Below are positions 17,263 to 26,225 of a stretch of DNA of 64,000 nucleotides, piece after piece. The notes below the pieces were generated by a model. It saw only the letters and a list, made by a program, of their open reading frames with translations, did no database searches and was not told the DNA's origin. A program made the position numbers and the translations under genes. Numbering within the stretch: position 1 is the first letter of the stretch; every line of letters begins with the position of its first letter. The DNA comes from Solibaculum mannosilyticum (GTDB lineage Bacteria; Bacillota; Clostridia; Oscillospirales; Acutalibacteraceae), in contig NZ_AP023321.1 of NCBI RefSeq assembly GCF_015140235.1, positions 434,001 through 498,000 on the forward strand, read 5' to 3'.

Positions 17263-18210
17263 TTGCGGATCAAACGATGCATTGCCGTGATGACAGCGGC
17301 TTTTTGGATATTGACGGCGCTGAGCGGATGCAGTGCAAAACCACAGCGGGAGGATACGGCATCGGTACAGGTGGTGGCCTCCTTTTATCCGGTGTATGTG
17401 GCGGCGGCCAATTTAGTGGATGGCGTGGATGGCGTCCAGCTGACCAATCTCACTAAGCCCACCACCGGCTGTCTGCACGACTATCAGCTGTCCCCCCAGG
17501 AGCTCATGAGCTTGGAGACGGCCGATTGCCTGCTCATCAACGGGGCTGGGATGGAATCCTTTCTGGATAAGGTGATGGACAACTACCCGGAGCTCAATAT
17601 TGTGACAGCCAGCGACGGCATCGACATGATGGAGGGGGAAGGGCATGACCACGACCATGATCATGCGGAGGGAGAGGTACACGGTCCTTTGGAAGAGGAG
17701 ACGGTCAATCCCCATGTGTGGGTCAGCATCTCCCGGTACATGCAGTATGTGGAGAATATCCGGGACGGCCTGATTGCCGCCGATCCCGCCCATACCCAGC
17801 AGTATCAGGACAACGCATCGGCCTATCTGGAGAAGATACAGCGGCTCAAGGATGAGATGCACGAGGCTTTGGATCACGTATCCCATCGGGATATCATCAC
17901 CTTTCACGAGGCCTTTGATTATTTCGCCCAGGAATTTGACCTCCATGTGGTAGGGGTCATCCAGAGGGAACCCGGCACCGATCCCACGGCGCGGGAACTG
18001 GTCGATATCATTGAAACGGTCAAATCCACCGACTGTAAGGCCCTGTTTGCCGAACCTCAGTATTCGTCCGGGGTGGCCGATACCATCGCCCGGGAGACGG
18101 GAGCACAGATTTACATGCTGGATCCGGCGGTATCGGGGGACACCGACAAGGATGCCTATTTGCGGGCTATGGATCAAAATTTACAGGTGCTTTTGGAGGC
18201 GTTAGCGTGA
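17263..18210 (+). CDS. znuA: Zinc ABC transporter, substrate-binding lipoprotein
   Basis: 315 residues from the TTG at 17263, preceded by AGAGGAGGGA. ATGs at 17215 and 17236 are possible but would place extra residues ahead of a normal lipoprotein signal. The signal peptide ends in the lipobox LSGC (Cys23). The cluster A-I fold shows VVASFYPVYVAAANL, LSPQELMSLETADCLL, NPHVWVS and TFHEAFDYFA. A histidine-rich loop (GHDHDHDHAEG, about residues 127-137) is typical of zinc-specific members. It captures zinc outside the membrane and passes it to ZnuB. The stop overlaps znuC. Confidence 0.93.
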   Translation: MRIKRCIAVMTAAFWILTALSGCSAKPQREDTASVQVVASFYPVYVAAANLVDGVDGVQLTNLTKPTTGCLHDYQLSPQELMSLETADCLLINGAGMESFLDKVMDNYPELNIVTASDGIDMMEGEGHDHDHDHAEGEVHGPLEEETVNPHVWVSISRYMQYVENIRDGLIAADPAHTQQYQDNASAYLEKIQRLKDEMHEALDHVSHRDIITFHEAFDYFAQEFDLHVVGVIQREPGTDPTARELVDIIETVKSTDCKALFAEPQYSSGVADTIARETGAQIYMLDPAVSGDTDKDAYLRAMDQNLQVLLEALA

Positions 18211-18950
18211 AACACGAAAAAGGATTTTGCTGCACCACGGTGGAGCATCTGTGCGTCTCAGCCGGACGCACCACTATTTTGGAGGACGTCACCATTTCCC
18301 TCCACTGCGGACAGCTGACGGTGGTCATCGGCCCCAACGGCGCCGGAAAAACCACCCTGATCCAAGCTCTTTTGGGGGAGATGCGCCATACAGGGAGGCT
18401 CACCTTCTGTGATCCCCAAGGAAGGCAGGGACGGCTCAGCATCGGGTATGTGCCTCAAAGTTTACACATTGACCCCAACTCACCGGTGAGCGTGTTGGAT
18501 TTCTGTGGAGCTATGCTGTCCAGTTCCCCAGTATTCCTCAAGGCTGGACGAAAGATGCGGCAGCGGGTGCGGGAGGAACTGAGTCAATTTGGAGCGTCCG
18601 ACCTGATCGACCGGCGTCTGTGCGATTTGTCGGGCGGGGAGCTTCAACGAGTCCTGTTGGCAGTGGCCGTTACGCCTGCCCCTCAGCTGCTCATTTTGGA
18701 CGAACCGGTATCGGGCATCGACCGCAATGGACTCCAAGTGTTTTACGAGCGCCTCACCTCCCTGAAAAGGGAAAGGGATATCGCTATCTTATTGGTATCC
18801 CACGATTTTCAAAGCGTAGCGCCCTATGCCGACCGTATGGTTCTGCTGGATCGGACGGTTCTATGTCAGGGGACGCCGCAGGAAGTCCTGGGGAGCAAAG
18901 AATTCCAGGACGCCTTTTCTCTTTACGTGCCGGGGAGGGACAACCAATGA
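18207..18950 (+). CDS. znuC: Zinc ABC transporter, ATP-binding protein
   Basis: 247 residues. Walker A is GPNGAGKTT, the signature is LSGGELQRV, Walker B is LLILDEPVSG, and the switch histidine is in LLVSHDF. This is the ATPase that powers zinc import together with ZnuB. The start overlaps the znuA stop and its own stop overlaps znuB (ATGATG), so the three are translationally coupled. Confidence 0.93.
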   Translation: MKHEKGFCCTTVEHLCVSAGRTTILEDVTISLHCGQLTVVIGPNGAGKTTLIQALLGEMRHTGRLTFCDPQGRQGRLSIGYVPQSLHIDPNSPVSVLDFCGAMLSSSPVFLKAGRKMRQRVREELSQFGASDLIDRRLCDLSGGELQRVLLAVAVTPAPQLLILDEPVSGIDRNGLQVFYERLTSLKRERDIAILLVSHDFQSVAPYADRMVLLDRTVLCQGTPQEVLGSKEFQDAFSLYVPGRDNQ

Positions 18951-19795
18951 TGGACGTTATTTATCAAGTGATGGAGAGTATCCTGCCCTTCTCGTGGATC
19001 CAGTACGATTTTATGAAAAACGCCTTGCTGGCGGTGCTGCTCATCACCCCTCTCTTCGGCATGATCGGCACCATGGTGGTGGATCACAAACTGGCCTTTT
19101 TCTCGGATGCGTTGGGACATTCGGCCTTGACCGGTATCGCCATCGGCGTACTCTTAGGAGTGGCCGAACCCATGGTGGCCATGACCATCTTCGCCGTGAT
19201 CTTCGCCATTTTGCTGGCCCAGATTAAACGCTCCAAGGTTTCCTCCAGCGATACCATTATCAGCGTCTTTTCCTCCACAGCCATCGCCTTGGGACTGGTG
19301 CTTTTGTCGGCAGGAGGAAAATTCAGCCAGTATTCCAATTATCTCATCGGCGATATCCTTACCATCCGTCCCCAGGAGCTTCTGATTTTAGTAGCTGTAC
19401 TGGTGGCCGGTATTGTCTTCTGGCTCCTGTTCTTTAATAAACTGTTGATCCTCAGTGTCAACAGCGTCCTGGCCAAGAGCCGGGGGATTCGGGTACGTTT
19501 CGTGGAAACCGCCTTTATCACCCTTATCGCCATTCTGGTGACGGTATCCATCAAGTGGGTGGGCATCCTCATCATCAACTCCCTGTTGATTCTTCCCGCT
19601 GCTGCCAGCCGGAACATCTCCCACAATGTCAGGCAGTATAACGGTGTGGCAGTGCTGTTTTCCATGGTATCCGGCGTAGCGGGATTGATTATCTCCTATT
19701 ATGCGGGCACCGCCGCAGGTCCTACCATTGTATTGGTGGGAGCGGCCATCTTTTTCCTGACATTCGCGTTTAAACAGAGTGTGCGCAAGTCCTAA
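18947..19795 (+). CDS. znuB: Zinc ABC transporter, permease
   Basis: 282 residues from the first ATG of ATGATG, with GGGAGGG upstream. The frame is open for 327 bases more inside znuC, but this is not coding in that frame. About eight hydrophobic segments are present. The DALGHSALTGIAIG, IISVFSSTAIALG and INSLLILPAAASRN motifs are characteristic of the ABC-3 metal permease family. It forms the membrane channel for zinc. The last gene of the znu operon, followed by a branched hairpin with a T run. Confidence 0.93.
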   Translation: MMDVIYQVMESILPFSWIQYDFMKNALLAVLLITPLFGMIGTMVVDHKLAFFSDALGHSALTGIAIGVLLGVAEPMVAMTIFAVIFAILLAQIKRSKVSSSDTIISVFSSTAIALGLVLLSAGGKFSQYSNYLIGDILTIRPQELLILVAVLVAGIVFWLLFFNKLLILSVNSVLAKSRGIRVRFVETAFITLIAILVTVSIKWVGILIINSLLILPAAASRNISHNVRQYNGVAVLFSMVSGVAGLIISYYAGTAAGPTIVLVGAAIFFLTFAFKQSVRKS

Positions 19796-19810
19796 ATAAT
19801 ACAAAAATCG

Positions 19811-19884
19811 GCAAGATTCGGTCTCGGATGGGAAAAACTGTATAATATTCCCAAAAAATAAACGAGTTAGAATCTTGCTTTTTT
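19811..19884 (+). terminator. Probable branched terminator of znuABC
   Basis: GCAAGATTC (19811-19819) pairs with GAATCTTGC (19870-19878), which is followed by TTTTTT. The 50-base interior can fold a second hairpin (GGGAA / TTCCC). Long loops make this less certain than the other terminators. Confidence 0.55.
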
Positions 19885-20088
19885 CTATAAATAGGAAAAC
19901 CACGCTCTGTACAGGGTAAGAAAAAGTGTGTTATACTATCAACGTATACCTGGAAAGATCTTCCCGGCAGGAGTTATTCGTTAAAATCCTATAGATTTAG
20001 TAGGGGAACCTTCTTTCTAAAATAGGACATTGCTAGATTCTGTAGACAACGAACAGATAGGGATACAAAATGATTGGGGGAGTTGAAA

Positions 20089-23000
20089 ATGAAGAAAAAG
20101 CTAGTATCGCTTTCGGTAGCATTTGTGGTGCTGCTGAACATTGTGGTATCGGTTCCGTTTTTGTCGCTGATGGCGGCCCAGCCGGTGCTGGAATTGGGAG
20201 CAGGGGTATCGCAAGCAGGAGTAAAACCGGGACAGACTGTGGATATTACGGTGGATTTGGGAAACTACAGTGATGACAATGTCCCCGGGATTTCCGGACT
20301 GCAGCTCAATGTGCCGCTGCCCAAGGAAGGCGATGGCCTCCGGTATGTGGAGGGTTCGGCGAAAGTACTGCTCAATGCCGACGGCAACAAGAGCGTGAGC
20401 TACAATAGTGAGACACAGCAGCTTACGATGATCTATGTTTACAATGGACAGCTTCTTTCCAAAGAGGAGAAAAACATCCTGACTTTCCGGGTCGAGGTGA
20501 CGGGACAGTACGATAAGGACACGGTTTTGGAATTGCCCATCCAGTCCATCGCCCAGGATCAGGAGAATCAGACCATAGAGTCCAGCGTGGATACGGTCAA
20601 GATACCGGTACTGGTGGAGAATCCCACCATTCAGCTCAACGGCGAACAAAATACCGGCCTATCCTATGACGGCCCTGTGACGGTTACCTTCGACAAAGGC
20701 ACCGCTACCCTCAGCAAGGATGGGGAAGAGGGAGCTTCGTTGGAGAGCGGAGCCGTGGTGGATAAGCCCGGGGTGTACACCGTCACTGTCACCGACGCTG
20801 CCGGCAATCAGACAAAAGAGACCTTTACCATCGTGGCGGTCAGCTCCATTTCGCTTACCCCGCCCGCCAAAACCCAGTATATCCAGGGCGAAGAATTTGA
20901 TCCCACCGGCGGCGTAGTAACCACCACCTATTCCGACGGTACCACCCAGGAGACTGACTTGACCACCGGTATGTGCAAGGTGAATATGGACCAGTTGGGC
21001 CCGCAAGTGGTGATCGTCAGCTACAATGGCAAACAGGCTTCCTTTGAGATCAACATCGAGGAGAAGGCCGTCGATTCTATTGAGATGGCTCAGATGCCGG
21101 ATCAATTGGTTTACATCCAAAATGAAAGCCTGGACGTCACCGGCGGCAAATTGTTGGTGCATTATAACAACGACAAGTCGGAAGAAATTGATCTTGCAGC
21201 GGCCAAGTGTGAAGCCGATACCAGTGTAGTATCGGATAGCACTGTGGTAACCGTTACTTATGAAGGAAAAACGACTACCTTTACCATCCGTGTGGAGCGG
21301 GGAGATGTGGCCTCCATCCAGATGCAACAGCTTCCCACTAAGACGGAGTATTTCGCCGGGGAAAATTTGGATGTATCCGGCGGCAAGATTTTGGTGACCT
21401 ACCAGGGCGGTTCTCAAGAAGAGATGGCTTTGGAAGCTTCCATGTGCACGGTGGATATGGATGCAGTGGGCCAGCAGAAGGTAATCGTGACCTACGGCAA
21501 TCAGACCACTTCCTTTGACATTCAAGTAAAGGCCAATGCCGTCACCGCCATTAAGATGGAGAAGAATCCCCAGAAGACCATCTATCAGCTGGGTGAAGCA
21601 TTTACCGCCCAGGGAGGAATGATCCAGGTCACCCGTCAAAACGGCGCGGTCTCTCATGTGGACTTGACCGACGCTATGTGCACTGTCCCGGATATGACCA
21701 CAGCCGGTGAAAAACAGGTTGTGGTGACATATGAGGGAAGTCAGACCACCTTCAGCATCACAGTGGAGGAGAAAAAAGCACAGCGCATTTCCATGCAGAA
21801 CAATCCCACCAAGACAACCTATGTGGAGGGCGAGGAGCTGAATGTCGCAGGAGGAACGGTCCGCGTGTGGTACAGCGACGGTTCCACACAGGACGTCTCC
21901 CTCACAAGCGAGATGTGCACAGGGTTTGACGGCAGCAAGATAGGAACTCAGACCATCACCGTCACCTATGAGGGGATGACCACCAGTTTTGATATCCTGG
22001 TAAACGCAAAAAGCGCGGTGGGATTGTCTCTCAAGAAAGCCCCTGATAAGACAGAGTATATTCAAAATGAAAGCCTCGACGTCACCGGCGGTAAACTGGT
22101 GGTTCATTTTGACAACGGCCAAAATCAGGAAATCGATCTGACGGAGGACATGTGCACCGATTATGATATGAGCAAACCCGGAAAGCAGACGGTAACCGTC
22201 CAATATATGGCTCAGTCCACCCAGTTTGATATTGTAGTCAAAGAGAGAACCGTGACCAGTATCTCTCTTGAGAAAGCGCCCGATAAGGTGGAGTATCTGG
22301 AGGGTCAGGCTTTGGATGTAACCGGCGCATTGGTCAAAGTCACCTATGACAATGGGGAAAGTGAAACCTTGGCAGTGGAATCGTCCATGGTCAGCGGTTA
22401 CGATGCAGCGGCGATTGAAAAGCAAACGGTCACTGTCCAGATCGGGGATCAGTCGGCTTCCTTTGATGTGACGGTCCTGTCCAAAGCGCCCGTGGAGGAG
22501 CTTACGGCAGCCATCGATCAGATTGACTTGGAGAAGCTGACGGTATCCGATCGGGAGCTGGTGGAGAAGCTCTTGGAGCAGTACGATCAAATGGCCCCGG
22601 TACAGCAGGAAGCCGTCACCAATTACGAGCATCTGGAAGCTGCTTTAAAACGGATCGATGGGATGGAATACAGTCCCTATAGCCAAAGCTTCTTAGACGG
22701 TATGATTCTGATCGAGGGAGCCCCCGGTGCTGTGCCGGAAGGTGTTTCCATCCAGGTGGAGACAAAGGCTCTCTCTGAGCAGATGGCCGATGCCCTCAAA
22801 GCAAAGTACGGTCTTACCAGTACTGTTGCAGCGTCCTTTGGAGTGACGGTGGATAACCTTGGCGGCGGCAGCTTAGGGAAGCTCAAGGTTTCGGTCAAGC
22901 TCGATTCCAAATGGGGAGACAGCGAACAGTTGAAGGCAGTGCTTCTGGGCGAAGACGGCTCCATTCAGGAAGTAAAAGCCACTGTGACAGACGGCATTCT

Positions 23001-23202
23001 ATCTTTTGAAGTCGATGGGTTAAGCGACTTTGCCCTTATAAAAGAGGCGGTACCGGTGCAGCCGGGTGATTCGTCTTCTTCGGGAACAACCCAGTCCCCG
23101 AATACAGGGGAAAGCCCATGGCTTTTGTACGTATGGGTGGGCATCCTGGTGGTGTCGGCCATCGTCATCGTTGTATTGGTGAAGAAGCGCAGCTCCATGT
23201 AA
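20089..23202 (+). CDS. Large secreted surface protein with seven Ig-like modules and sortase-type tail
   Basis: 1037 residues from the ATG at 20089 (GGGGGAG six bases upstream). Layout: signal peptide (about 1-28); a beta-rich domain resembling cohesin-like folds (about 30-180, low certainty); one Ig-like domain ending KETFTIV; seven tandem modules of about 79 residues (about 248-800) of the bacterial Ig-like group 3 type; a short helical segment (about 805-860); another beta domain. The end is SPNTGES, a hydrophobic helix and KKRSSM, which looks like a sortase sorting signal of NPxTG type. Six of the seven modules carry a single cysteine in an MC or KC pair. It is probably wall-anchored and adhesive or structural. 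Functions of the individual modules are unknown. Confidence 0.8.
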   Translation: MKKKLVSLSVAFVVLLNIVVSVPFLSLMAAQPVLELGAGVSQAGVKPGQTVDITVDLGNYSDDNVPGISGLQLNVPLPKEGDGLRYVEGSAKVLLNADGNKSVSYNSETQQLTMIYVYNGQLLSKEEKNILTFRVEVTGQYDKDTVLELPIQSIAQDQENQTIESSVDTVKIPVLVENPTIQLNGEQNTGLSYDGPVTVTFDKGTATLSKDGEEGASLESGAVVDKPGVYTVTVTDAAGNQTKETFTIVAVSSISLTPPAKTQYIQGEEFDPTGGVVTTTYSDGTTQETDLTTGMCKVNMDQLGPQVVIVSYNGKQASFEINIEEKAVDSIEMAQMPDQLVYIQNESLDVTGGKLLVHYNNDKSEEIDLAAAKCEADTSVVSDSTVVTVTYEGKTTTFTIRVERGDVASIQMQQLPTKTEYFAGENLDVSGGKILVTYQGGSQEEMALEASMCTVDMDAVGQQKVIVTYGNQTTSFDIQVKANAVTAIKMEKNPQKTIYQLGEAFTAQGGMIQVTRQNGAVSHVDLTDAMCTVPDMTTAGEKQVVVTYEGSQTTFSITVEEKKAQRISMQNNPTKTTYVEGEELNVAGGTVRVWYSDGSTQDVSLTSEMCTGFDGSKIGTQTITVTYEGMTTSFDILVNAKSAVGLSLKKAPDKTEYIQNESLDVTGGKLVVHFDNGQNQEIDLTEDMCTDYDMSKPGKQTVTVQYMAQSTQFDIVVKERTVTSISLEKAPDKVEYLEGQALDVTGALVKVTYDNGESETLAVESSMVSGYDAAAIEKQTVTVQIGDQSASFDVTVLSKAPVEELTAAIDQIDLEKLTVSDRELVEKLLEQYDQMAPVQQEAVTNYEHLEAALKRIDGMEYSPYSQSFLDGMILIEGAPGAVPEGVSIQVETKALSEQMADALKAKYGLTSTVAASFGVTVDNLGGGSLGKLKVSVKLDSKWGDSEQLKAVLLGEDGSIQEVKATVTDGILSFEVDGLSDFALIKEAVPVQPGDSSSSGTTQSPNTGESPWLLYVWVGILVVSAIVIVVLVKKRSSM
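20827..22494 (+). repeat. Seven tandem repeats coding Ig-like modules
   Basis: Each unit is about 237 bases. Module starts fall near 20827, 21067, 21304, 21541, 21778, 22015 and 22252. The repeated protein pattern is P-x-K-T-x-Y-x-x-G-E, then TGG, then a DL..(M)C turn, then V-T-Y-x-G. Modules 2 and 6 share the identical stretch YIQNESLDVTGGKL with nearly identical DNA, so they are probably related by a more recent duplication than the others. Confidence 0.85.
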
Positions 23203-23222
23203 AAATCAATGGAACATAAAAG

Positions 23223-23262
23223 GCCTCAGCGGATTTTAGCAATCCGCTGAGGCTTTTCTTTC
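23223..23262 (+). terminator. Terminator after the Ig-module surface protein
   Basis: GCCTCAGCGGATT and AATCCGCTGAGGC form a perfect 13-bp stem with a 5-base loop, followed by TTTTCTTTCT. Confidence 0.9.
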
Positions 23263-23280
23263 TAAATGAACGGAAAATTT

Positions 23281-23943
23281 TTATTCCTGGCTGAATCCGA
23301 TAAAAGAATGGAGGGAAGGATGGGTAAAATCGGGAAGGAAAAGATCGGCTTCCTGTTTTAGATACGTCTGATCGCTGTGAGGATCCGATACCCCCACCAA
23401 TGCCATATGAGCTGCACCGACGCCCTTGACTGCCTGAGGGATATCCTCAAATACAACGCATTTTTGAGGTTCTACTCCCAGCCTATGGGCGGCTTCCAAA
23501 TAGACGTCGGGATATTCTTTGCCCCGGGCCACCTGATCGGTAAAGACAATTGCATCGATGAGCGGACGTAGGCTGTGGGCATCCAAGAAGACGTAGGCTG
23601 TTTCCGGGATGCAGGAGGTGGCAAGAGCTACAGGCATCCCCTGGGCCTTGAGACGTTTTAAAAAGTCCACAGCCCCGGGCTTGGGTTGGATTTTGTGGGC
23701 ATAAGCGTCCATCGAGAGCTGCGTCCACTCATCCATAACCTGCTGTGGGGATTCGTCCAGATGAAACCGCTCCACTGCCAATTGGGCCGATTGTTGGGTC
23801 GTCAGATGGGCAATTTCCTCAGCGAGACCTGGCTGGGGACCAAATCCCCGTTCCAGCAGCCATTGATCCAGGAGCCCATCCCACAACCACATGGAATCGG
23901 CTAACGTACCGTCCAAGTCAAAGATAAATCCATCAAATTTCAT
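23281..23943 (-). CDS. HAD-family phosphatase in the thiamine operon
   Basis: 220 residues. Motif I DLDGT (nucleophile Asp in FIFDLDGTLAD), motif II around LATSC, the lysine in DQVARGKEYPD, and motif IV FEDIPQAVKG define a subfamily IA HAD hydrolase with a helical cap (about residues 16-80). It would dephosphorylate a small metabolite. Its start overlaps the end of thiE by 11 bases, so it is the last gene of the thiamine operon. No thiamine-phosphate kinase is present here, so a thiamine-monophosphate or HMP-phosphate phosphatase role is a reasonable guess, not shown. A sugar-phosphate phosphatase is an alternative. Confidence 0.8.
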   Translation of the reverse strand: MKFDGFIFDLDGTLADSMWLWDGLLDQWLLERGFGPQPGLAEEIAHLTTQQSAQLAVERFHLDESPQQVMDEWTQLSMDAYAHKIQPKPGAVDFLKRLKAQGMPVALATSCIPETAYVFLDAHSLRPLIDAIVFTDQVARGKEYPDVYLEAAHRLGVEPQKCVVFEDIPQAVKGVGAAHMALVGVSDPHSDQTYLKQEADLFLPDFTHPSLHSFIGFSQE

Positions 23944-24577
23944 CGGTTACCCCCGCTTTCCGGTAGGCTTCACCCAATTCCCGGGCGGCTGCTTCCGGAT
24001 CGTGGGAACACATAATGGCCGAAACAACTGCCACGCCGTCGGCCAAGGATCCTCGCAAAACGTCCATGTTGGATGCCTTGATGCCACCGATGCCCACCAA
24101 GGGAAGGCCCGACTGCTGCCGGATTTGACGGATGGCAAGGGCATCCACAAGATGATCCACTTCCTTGGTGTCGGTGGGGAACAAAGCCCCCACCCCCAGA
24201 TGATCGGCGCCGTCCTGAGCGGCGGCCATGGCCTCCTCCACGGTGGATACCGATACCCCAAGCAGCTTATCCGGCCCCAAGATGCGGCGGGCTACCGATG
24301 CAGGAAGATCCTCCTGGCCAATGTGGAGACCGTCGGCATCCACCGCCAGGGCGATATCCAACCGGTCGTTGATGATGAGGGGGACGTGATAAGCTTGGGT
24401 CACAGCTTTGACCGCCAAAGCCCGCTGATAAAATTCGCGGGAGGAGGCGGTCTTTTCCCGCAGCTGGACCAGAGTCACACCGCCGCGGATGGCTTTCTCC
24501 ACCACTCCCGGCACCTTTTCGGGAGGGCATAGATCGGAGTCTGTAACCAAATAAAGAGTGAGGTCAGCGGGATTCAT
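23933..24577 (-). CDS. thiE: Thiamine-phosphate synthase
   Basis: 214 residues forming a TIM barrel. Motifs: LYLVTDSDLCP at the start, GGVTLVQLREKTASSREF, LIINDRLDIALAVDADGLHIGQEDLP, the GVGALFPTDTKE loop, and VGIGGIKASN. It joins HMP pyrophosphate and thiazole phosphate to give thiamine monophosphate. It overlaps thiM by 14 bases and the HAD gene by 11 bases, so all three are tightly coupled. Confidence 0.95.
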   Translation of the reverse strand: MNPADLTLYLVTDSDLCPPEKVPGVVEKAIRGGVTLVQLREKTASSREFYQRALAVKAVTQAYHVPLIINDRLDIALAVDADGLHIGQEDLPASVARRILGPDKLLGVSVSTVEEAMAAAQDGADHLGVGALFPTDTKEVDHLVDALAIRQIRQQSGLPLVGIGGIKASNMDVLRGSLADGVAVVSAIMCSHDPEAAARELGEAYRKAGVTDEI

Positions 24578-25415
24578 ATACCTTCCCCCTTTCTAAGATA
24601 TCTTCCCTCTGGATGGTGTAGATGTAGTCCAGGTGACGGATACGGAAGGTGCCGATGCCGCGCCCCTCGGCCTGGACGGCTTCCTGGGCCATCTCGCCGG
24701 CCAATCCCATGAGGATAAGACAGGCGGTAGCGGCGGTGAAGGCATCCCCAGCCCCGGCGCAGGCGCCTGTCAAGGCCGACGCCATGCATCCGGTGCCGGT
24801 GACGTCGCACAGCATAGGATGACCGTTTGCCACAAAGGCGGTGCGGTTGCCGTCAGAAATGATGTCCACAGCGGCGGTGGCGGATACCACTGTGCCGAGC
24901 TTTTTCGCCAGATCGGTCACCAAGGGTGACATTTGATGGGCGTTGTCCAACGTGACGGCATCGTCGATACCGGCGTCTACGCCCCTGGTGGAGGAGGTCA
25001 TACCGGCCAAAGCCTTGATTTCCGACATATTGCCGCGGACAATATCAGGATGGATCTCGTCGATATACTGCCTGCAACAGTCATCCCGGAGTTTTGACGC
25101 CCCGCATCCAACAGGATCCAGGATCACCGGTACGCCCAAACGTTTGGCGGCGCGTCCGGCCTTGAGCATGGAGGGGAAGATGGTTTCACTCAGGATGCCT
25201 AAGTTGATGACCAGGGCACCGGCTGCCGCCACGATTTCCTCCACTTCCCGTTCATCCTCGGCCATGATGGGGGAACCTCCGGCAGCCAGGATGATGTTGG
25301 CACAGTCGTTGATGGTGACGCGGTTGGTCATGCAGTGCACCAGAGGGCGCACGCGGCGGACGTTTTCCAAAAGGTCCGCCGACTGTTCTAAAAGGATGGG
25401 ATCGGCTAGTAGCAT
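24564..25415 (-). CDS. thiM: Hydroxyethylthiazole kinase
   Basis: 283 residues of the ribokinase-like fold. The N-terminal RPLVHCMTNRVTINDCANIILAAGGSPIM is folded into the motif pairs VHCMTN and NIILAAGGSPIM. The catalytic Cys lies in DVTGTGCMASALTGA, with NLGILS and LDPVGCGAS also present. It phosphorylates the salvaged thiazole moiety for ThiE. With no thiazole synthesis genes nearby, this step plus ThiW suggests that the organism takes up its thiazole. It starts immediately after the thiD stop. Confidence 0.95.
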   Translation of the reverse strand: MLLADPILLEQSADLLENVRRVRPLVHCMTNRVTINDCANIILAAGGSPIMAEDEREVEEIVAAAGALVINLGILSETIFPSMLKAGRAAKRLGVPVILDPVGCGASKLRDDCCRQYIDEIHPDIVRGNMSEIKALAGMTSSTRGVDAGIDDAVTLDNAHQMSPLVTDLAKKLGTVVSATAAVDIISDGNRTAFVANGHPMLCDVTGTGCMASALTGACAGAGDAFTAATACLILMGLAGEMAQEAVQAEGRGIGTFRIRHLDYIYTIQREDILERGKVYESR

Positions 25416-26210
25416 TTAACATTCGCCTCCGTAGTATTCATAGAAATGGTTGACTGGTCCATGGCCATGACCTAAGGGAATGGAGTGCTCAATGGCGGTT
25501 TGGATATACTGTTTGGCCAATTCTACCGCTTGCTCCACCGGATGTCCCAGAGCCAGATTGGAGGCGATGGCAGAGGAGAGGGTACAGCCGGTACCGTGTG
25601 TATTGGGGGTGTCGATGCGTTTGCCGGGGAAAGCGGTAAATTTCTGGCCGTCGAACAGCCAATCGGTGGGCTGGCCGTCGGAATGGCCGCCTTTGATGAG
25701 CACTTGTTTGGCGCCCAAGGCATAAATGCGCTGTGCAGCCTCTTTGATATCGTCCTCCGACCGGATGGACATGCCCGCCAGCTTCTCGGCCTCCGGGACG
25801 TTGGGTGTTACGATGGTGGCCAAAGGGAGCAGAAGCTCTTTAAGGGCCGACGCCGCTTCAGGACGCAGCAAATCATAACCGCTTTTGGACACCATCACAG
25901 GATCCACCACCACAAAGGGAGGCGTATATTGTCTCAGCTTGCCCGCGATGGCGCGGATGGAATCGGACACCGACACCATACCGATTTTAACGGCGTCCAC
26001 CCGGATGTCGGTAAAAATAGCGTCGATCTGTGCTTCGATCATGGCGGGAGGGATGTCCAGCACATCGTTGACCGCCTGGGTATTCTGGGCGGTGATGGCC
26101 GTGATGACGCTCATGGCAAAACAGCGATGGGCCGACATGGTCTTGAGATCGGCTTGGACACCGGCTCCTCCGGAACAATCGGAACCGGCGATAGTCAATA
26201 CATGTTTCAT
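25416..26210 (-). CDS. thiD: Hydroxymethylpyrimidine (phosphate) kinase
   Basis: 264 residues. The start VLTIAGSDCSGGAGVQADLKT is the ThiD signature, followed by VVDPVMVSKSGYDLL, TPNVPEAEKL, and the anion-hole motif TPNTHGTGCTLSSAIASNLALG. It phosphorylates HMP and HMP phosphate to HMP pyrophosphate, the pyrimidine half of thiamine. It lies between thiW and thiM in the riboswitch-controlled operon. Confidence 0.95.
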   Translation of the reverse strand: MKHVLTIAGSDCSGGAGVQADLKTMSAHRCFAMSVITAITAQNTQAVNDVLDIPPAMIEAQIDAIFTDIRVDAVKIGMVSVSDSIRAIAGKLRQYTPPFVVVDPVMVSKSGYDLLRPEAASALKELLLPLATIVTPNVPEAEKLAGMSIRSEDDIKEAAQRIYALGAKQVLIKGGHSDGQPTDWLFDGQKFTAFPGKRIDTPNTHGTGCTLSSAIASNLALGHPVEQAVELAKQYIQTAIEHSIPLGHGHGPVNHFYEYYGGEC

Positions 26211-26225
26211 AAAAGGATCACCTCG

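Noticed and set aside
20659-22632. Open frame of 657 codons on the minus strand opposite the Ig-module protein
   Set aside because: It has no ribosome binding site and no family similarity. Its length comes from codon bias in the repeated plus-strand gene; the plus-strand frame has a signal peptide, modules and sorting signal.
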